The position numbers and the translations under genes are program-made. From an uncultured Flavobacteriales bacterium (GTDB lineage: Bacteria; Bacteroidota; Bacteroidia; Flavobacteriales_D; Parvicellaceae): a DNA stretch of 37,547 bases. The stretch spans positions 1-37,547 of the forward strand of contig CAJQPO010000030.1 of the NCBI GenBank assembly GCA_905480225.1, written 5' to 3'. Positions 34,744 through 37,547 of this stretch are shown piece after piece. Below the pieces are notes generated by a model. It made no database searches and was not told the DNA's origin. It was given only the letters and a program-made list of their open reading frames with translations. Every line of letters begins with the position of its first letter. Position 1 is the first letter of the stretch.

Positions 34744-37547
34744 CTAACGGACAAGAGTTACATGTCCTTTGTAAGAGTAATCAAGGTTAGTAGCTTCAGA
34801 ACGTAGTGAGAGTTTCCACACATATACATCATTCGGAGCCTGAACACCGTTAACAGTGCCATCCCAACCCACATTTGCATGTTGAGATTGAAAAATGACT
34901 TCTCCCCAGCGGTTAAAAACCATAAATTGATAAGATGATGGCACATAACCAAGCACACTTGGCATAAATACATCATTTCGAGTATCACCATCTGGCGTAA
35001 AAGCATTTGGTGTATAAACAATTAACTCAGGACCTATCACAAGTGGATACGAAATTGAATCCGAACAACCATCAAGTGATGTAACCAGCAACTCTACTAC
35101 GTAGACACCTGTGTCTGGAAATGTAAAAGAACCCTCAAATGACGTAGATTGATCTATACCTGAAAAATCCCAATTGTAATTAGCACCTCCTGAGCTTAAA
35201 TTTGTAAACTCAATATCCGCATTGAGCACAGTAGTAGGCTGCGGGCCAAAAGTGAAATCAGCATTCGGATAAGCGTATGAATTAATCATATTCAGCGAAT
35301 CCAGTGTATTGACACACCCATTAGCGTCAGTTATTGTCAAAGAAACATCATAGCTTCCAACAGAATAACTTATTGACGGACCTACACAATCCGTAGAAGT
35401 TCCTTCACTACCAAAATCCCAAAAGCAGCTAACCGAACCGGAAGATGAATTGCTAAAATTAACCAATAGAGGCTCACAACCTGAAGATTGGTCTACCGTG
35501 AAAGTCACAATCGGCAGAGGATTCACAATTACATCGATTGTATCTGAAGACCCACAACCTCCGGGGATTGTACAAATTACAGGTGAGGCTCCTGCACCCG
35601 CTACTGAAGGATCAAACGTTCCTAAAACAGGGTCGGTTATTCCCGGACCATACCACGTACCTCCTGGATTTGCAGCAGACATATTTACAGTACCATCATC
35701 TATGCAAAATGGCCCTACTGCATCAATTGTTGATAAGGTGTTGGGAATAACATTAATCTCTGTCGTTTTCAAATCTCCACACATACCGCCTATTGTATAA
35801 GTTATAGTCCAATTTCCGACACCAGCAGTACCCGGATCAAAGCTTCCTAAAATAGGATCTGTAATACCTGTACCACTCCAAGAACCTCCTGGATCAACAG
35901 AAATTAGATTTATAGAAGACTCTCCAAGACAGTAAGGTCCAACTGGTGTTATCGTAGCATCCATATTCTGGTTAACGATAATATCATATGTTTTTAAGTC
36001 ACCACATGTTCCTGAAATATCGTATGATACCGTATGTACTCCTGGACCAGCAATAAAAGGATTAAAAGTACCTAAGGATGGATCTGTTACTCCAGAACCA
36101 CTCCAAACCCCTCCTGGATCAACTCCTGTAAGCGATATTGAAGGATCAAGCTCACAAAATGGACCAACCGGCGTGATGGTTGCATCTTGCTGCGCAAGAA
36201 CAATGATATCTTCTGTGTCTGAATCACCACATGCCCCAGAAATTGTATAGGTAATGGAGTGTGTTCCTGCCCCCGCTACGATTGGGTCAAAAATCCCTAA
36301 TGTTGCATCCGTTATTCCAGTTCCAGACCAAACTCCTCCCGCATCTATTGCTGTAATGGTAATCGCAGCAGCAATATCACAAAATGGACCAGTACCCAAT
36401 ATACCTGCGTCACTATCGGCAATAACAAGCACATCTTCAGAATCACTACTTCCACACGCACCTGGGATAGTATAAGTCACCGTCCATAAACCAGGACTTG
36501 CAACCGAAGGATTAAATGTACCCGCAATTGCATCAGTAATGCCATTGCCAGACCAACTTCCTCCAGCATCAACAGCGGTTAGATTAACGGCTATATTGCT
36601 CTCGCAAAATGGCGTCGATGCAGTAATTGTTGCATCTAAGAATAAATCTACTATTAAATCATAAGTCTGAACATCCGGACAAACACCACCGATACTATAG
36701 GCAATGGTGTGCGTACCTGCACCCGCTAAAGCAGGATCAAACAGGCCCGTAGCCGGGTCAATTATTCCAGTTCCAGACCAAACTCCTCCAGGATCATTTC
36801 CAATTAGATTAGTGGGTATAACATTGGAGCAATAAGGTCCTACTGGTAATATAGTCGCATCCGCATCCACATTAACCAAAATGTTCTCTGTGTCAGTTGC
36901 CCCGCAAGCACCAGAAATAGAATACGTAATTACGTGCGTTCCTGCTCCCGCAATAGATGGGTCAAATGTACCCAATGTCCCATCAGTAATTCCAATACCA
37001 GACCATGATCCACCTGCGTCAACAGCACTTAAATTAACAGAGCCATCACTTTCGCAATAAGGCCCTGAAGGAGATATGGTCGCATCCAACATTTCATTTA
37101 CAACTATATTAGTAGATTGCAAATCCGGACACGCTCCTCCTAGACTGTAAGAAATAACATGTGTTCCTACCCCAGCCGTTGCAGGATCAAATGCACCAAG
37201 CGATGCACTAGTAACTCCTGCACCACTCCATAAACCACCTGGATCAGCACCGGATAAATTAATAGTAGGGTCAGTAGCACAATAGGGACCGACTGGAGAA
37301 ATTGATGCATCTGCGTCTGCGTTAACTATTATATTTTCCGTATCCGAGCTGCCACAAGAACCAGAGATTACATAAGTAATTGTAAATGTACCTGCACCAG
37401 CCAACGACGGATCAAAGGTGCCCGTAACTGGATCTGTAATTCCGGTACCACTCCATGCACCACCTGGATCTGCCGCATTAATGGCTATAGGAGTGTCACT
37501 TTCACAAAATGGACCAACTGGTGAAATCGTAGCATCAAAGCTTGCAT
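34744..37547 (-). CDS. Giant repeat protein with CHU_C C-terminal domain (partial)
   Basis: The C-terminal 933 residues of a larger protein; the reading frame is open to the window edge and its start is outside. About nine Ig-like repeats of about 75 residues come first. The pattern is DATI-x-P-x-GP-F/Y-C, then D-x-GG-x-WSG-x-GI-x-D, then FDP-x-x-AG-x-GTH-x-I-x-Y, ending in a Cys-containing strand. Two PKD-like domains follow: CFWDFG with DVSLTITDANGC, then NYNWDFSG with YVVELLVTSLDGC. The last about 95 residues are the gliding motility-associated CHU_C / T9SS type B sorting domain, with VYTPNAFTPDGDTRNDVF, FNRWGEVIFQ and YVWKLSL. It should be exported by T9SS to the cell surface. Adhesion is inferred only. 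Confidence 0.93.
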   Translation of the reverse strand, partial: ASFDATISPVGPFCESDTPIAINAADPGGAWSGTGITDPVTGTFDPSLAGAGTFTITYVISGSCGSSDTENIIVNADADASISPVGPYCATDPTINLSGADPGGLWSGAGVTSASLGAFDPATAGVGTHVISYSLGGACPDLQSTNIVVNEMLDATISPSGPYCESDGSVNLSAVDAGGSWSGIGITDGTLGTFDPSIAGAGTHVITYSISGACGATDTENILVNVDADATILPVGPYCSNVIPTNLIGNDPGGVWSGTGIIDPATGLFDPALAGAGTHTIAYSIGGVCPDVQTYDLIVDLFLDATITASTPFCESNIAVNLTAVDAGGSWSGNGITDAIAGTFNPSVASPGLWTVTYTIPGACGSSDSEDVLVIADSDAGILGTGPFCDIAAAITITAIDAGGVWSGTGITDATLGIFDPIVAGAGTHSITYTISGACGDSDTEDIIVLAQQDATITPVGPFCELDPSISLTGVDPGGVWSGSGVTDPSLGTFNPFIAGPGVHTVSYDISGTCGDLKTYDIIVNQNMDATITPVGPYCLGESSINLISVDPGGSWSGTGITDPILGSFDPGTAGVGNWTITYTIGGMCGDLKTTEINVIPNTLSTIDAVGPFCIDDGTVNMSAANPGGTWYGPGITDPVLGTFDPSVAGAGASPVICTIPGGCGSSDTIDVIVNPLPIVTFTVDQSSGCEPLLVNFSNSSSGSVSCFWDFGSEGTSTDCVGPSISYSVGSYDVSLTITDANGCVNTLDSLNMINSYAYPNADFTFGPQPTTVLNADIEFTNLSSGGANYNWDFSGIDQSTSFEGSFTFPDTGVYVVELLVTSLDGCSDSISYPLVIGPELIVYTPNAFTPDGDTRNDVFMPSVLGYVPSSYQFMVFNRWGEVIFQSQHANVGWDGTVNGVQAPNDVYVWKLSLRSEATNLDYSYKGHVTLVR
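35521..37547 (-). repeat. Tandem 75-residue Ig-like repeats with alternating types
   Basis: About nine copies of about 225 bp. Two kinds can be told apart: a CPDLQ/CPDVQ or CGDLKT ending, and a CG-x-x-D-S/T-E ending. In the first half they alternate so that repeats one apart are most alike, giving a dimer unit of about 450 bp. The array continues beyond the window. Confidence 0.8.

Noticed and set aside
35450-36475. Plus-strand open frames antisense to the CHU_C giant gene
   Set aside because: Same reason: they mirror the Ig-like repeats on the other strand and look like no known protein.

Overview
The window is chromosomal DNA from a Bacteroidota bacterium, most likely a member of the Flavobacteriia or a close relative. 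The evidence is several type IX secretion (T9SS) C-terminal domains, a very large SprB-repeat protein, a CHU_C (gliding motility-associated C-terminal) protein, a fused 2-oxoacid dehydrogenase E1, AT-rich coding, and promoters of the Bacteroidota form TTTG-N19-TAnnTTTG. No insertion sequence, prophage, rRNA or CRISPR array was seen.

Region 1 (1-5288): the 3' end of rpsP with a perfect 27-bp tandem repeat in its tail, then rimM and trmN (ribosome and tRNA maturation). These are followed by a Tat-signal GH1 beta-glucosidase and a coupled pair of an RnfD/NqrB-like membrane protein and a DUF2330 protein, closed by a terminator. Region 2 (5290-9417): a small Rieske ferredoxin-like gene on the minus strand, a translationally coupled lipoprotein and secreted six-repeat 'CDC' cysteine protein of unknown function, and the CCA-adding enzyme. 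Region 3 (9499-12894): a pRiA4b ORF-3-like protein, a saccharopine dehydrogenase-like gene broken by one frameshift, and a divergent Nramp-family transporter lacking the canonical DPGN motif.

Region 4 (12972-26269): surface and secreted proteins. These are a T9SS cargo protein, a GH29 alpha-L-fucosidase and, on the minus strand, a 3337-residue T9SS protein with about 29 SprB-type modules. Part of that array is a duplicated five-module block carrying nested inserted domains. Region 5 (26655-32813): a plus-strand run of a fused E1 dehydrogenase, a subtilisin-like T9SS protease, a TPMT-like methyltransferase and a phosphoribosyltransferase with gaps of 4-19 bp, probably one operon. The phosphoribosyltransferase overlaps the 3' end of convergent aroK. 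Region 6 (33284-37547): a very compact divergent promoter between aroK and a GNAT-like gene containing a 14-bp palindrome, then tRNA-Lys(UUU) with a consensus promoter and a bidirectional terminator. Last is the C-terminal part of a second giant repeat protein with a CHU_C (T9SS type B) end, truncated by the window edge.

Housekeeping genes (translation, tRNA maturation, shikimate pathway, keto-acid oxidation) are interleaved with an outward-facing programme of adhesion-like giant proteins, protease and glycosidases. The most likely places for new biology are the CDC-repeat/lipoprotein pair, the RnfD-like/DUF2330 pair, the Nramp variant, and the higher-order architecture of the SprB protein.
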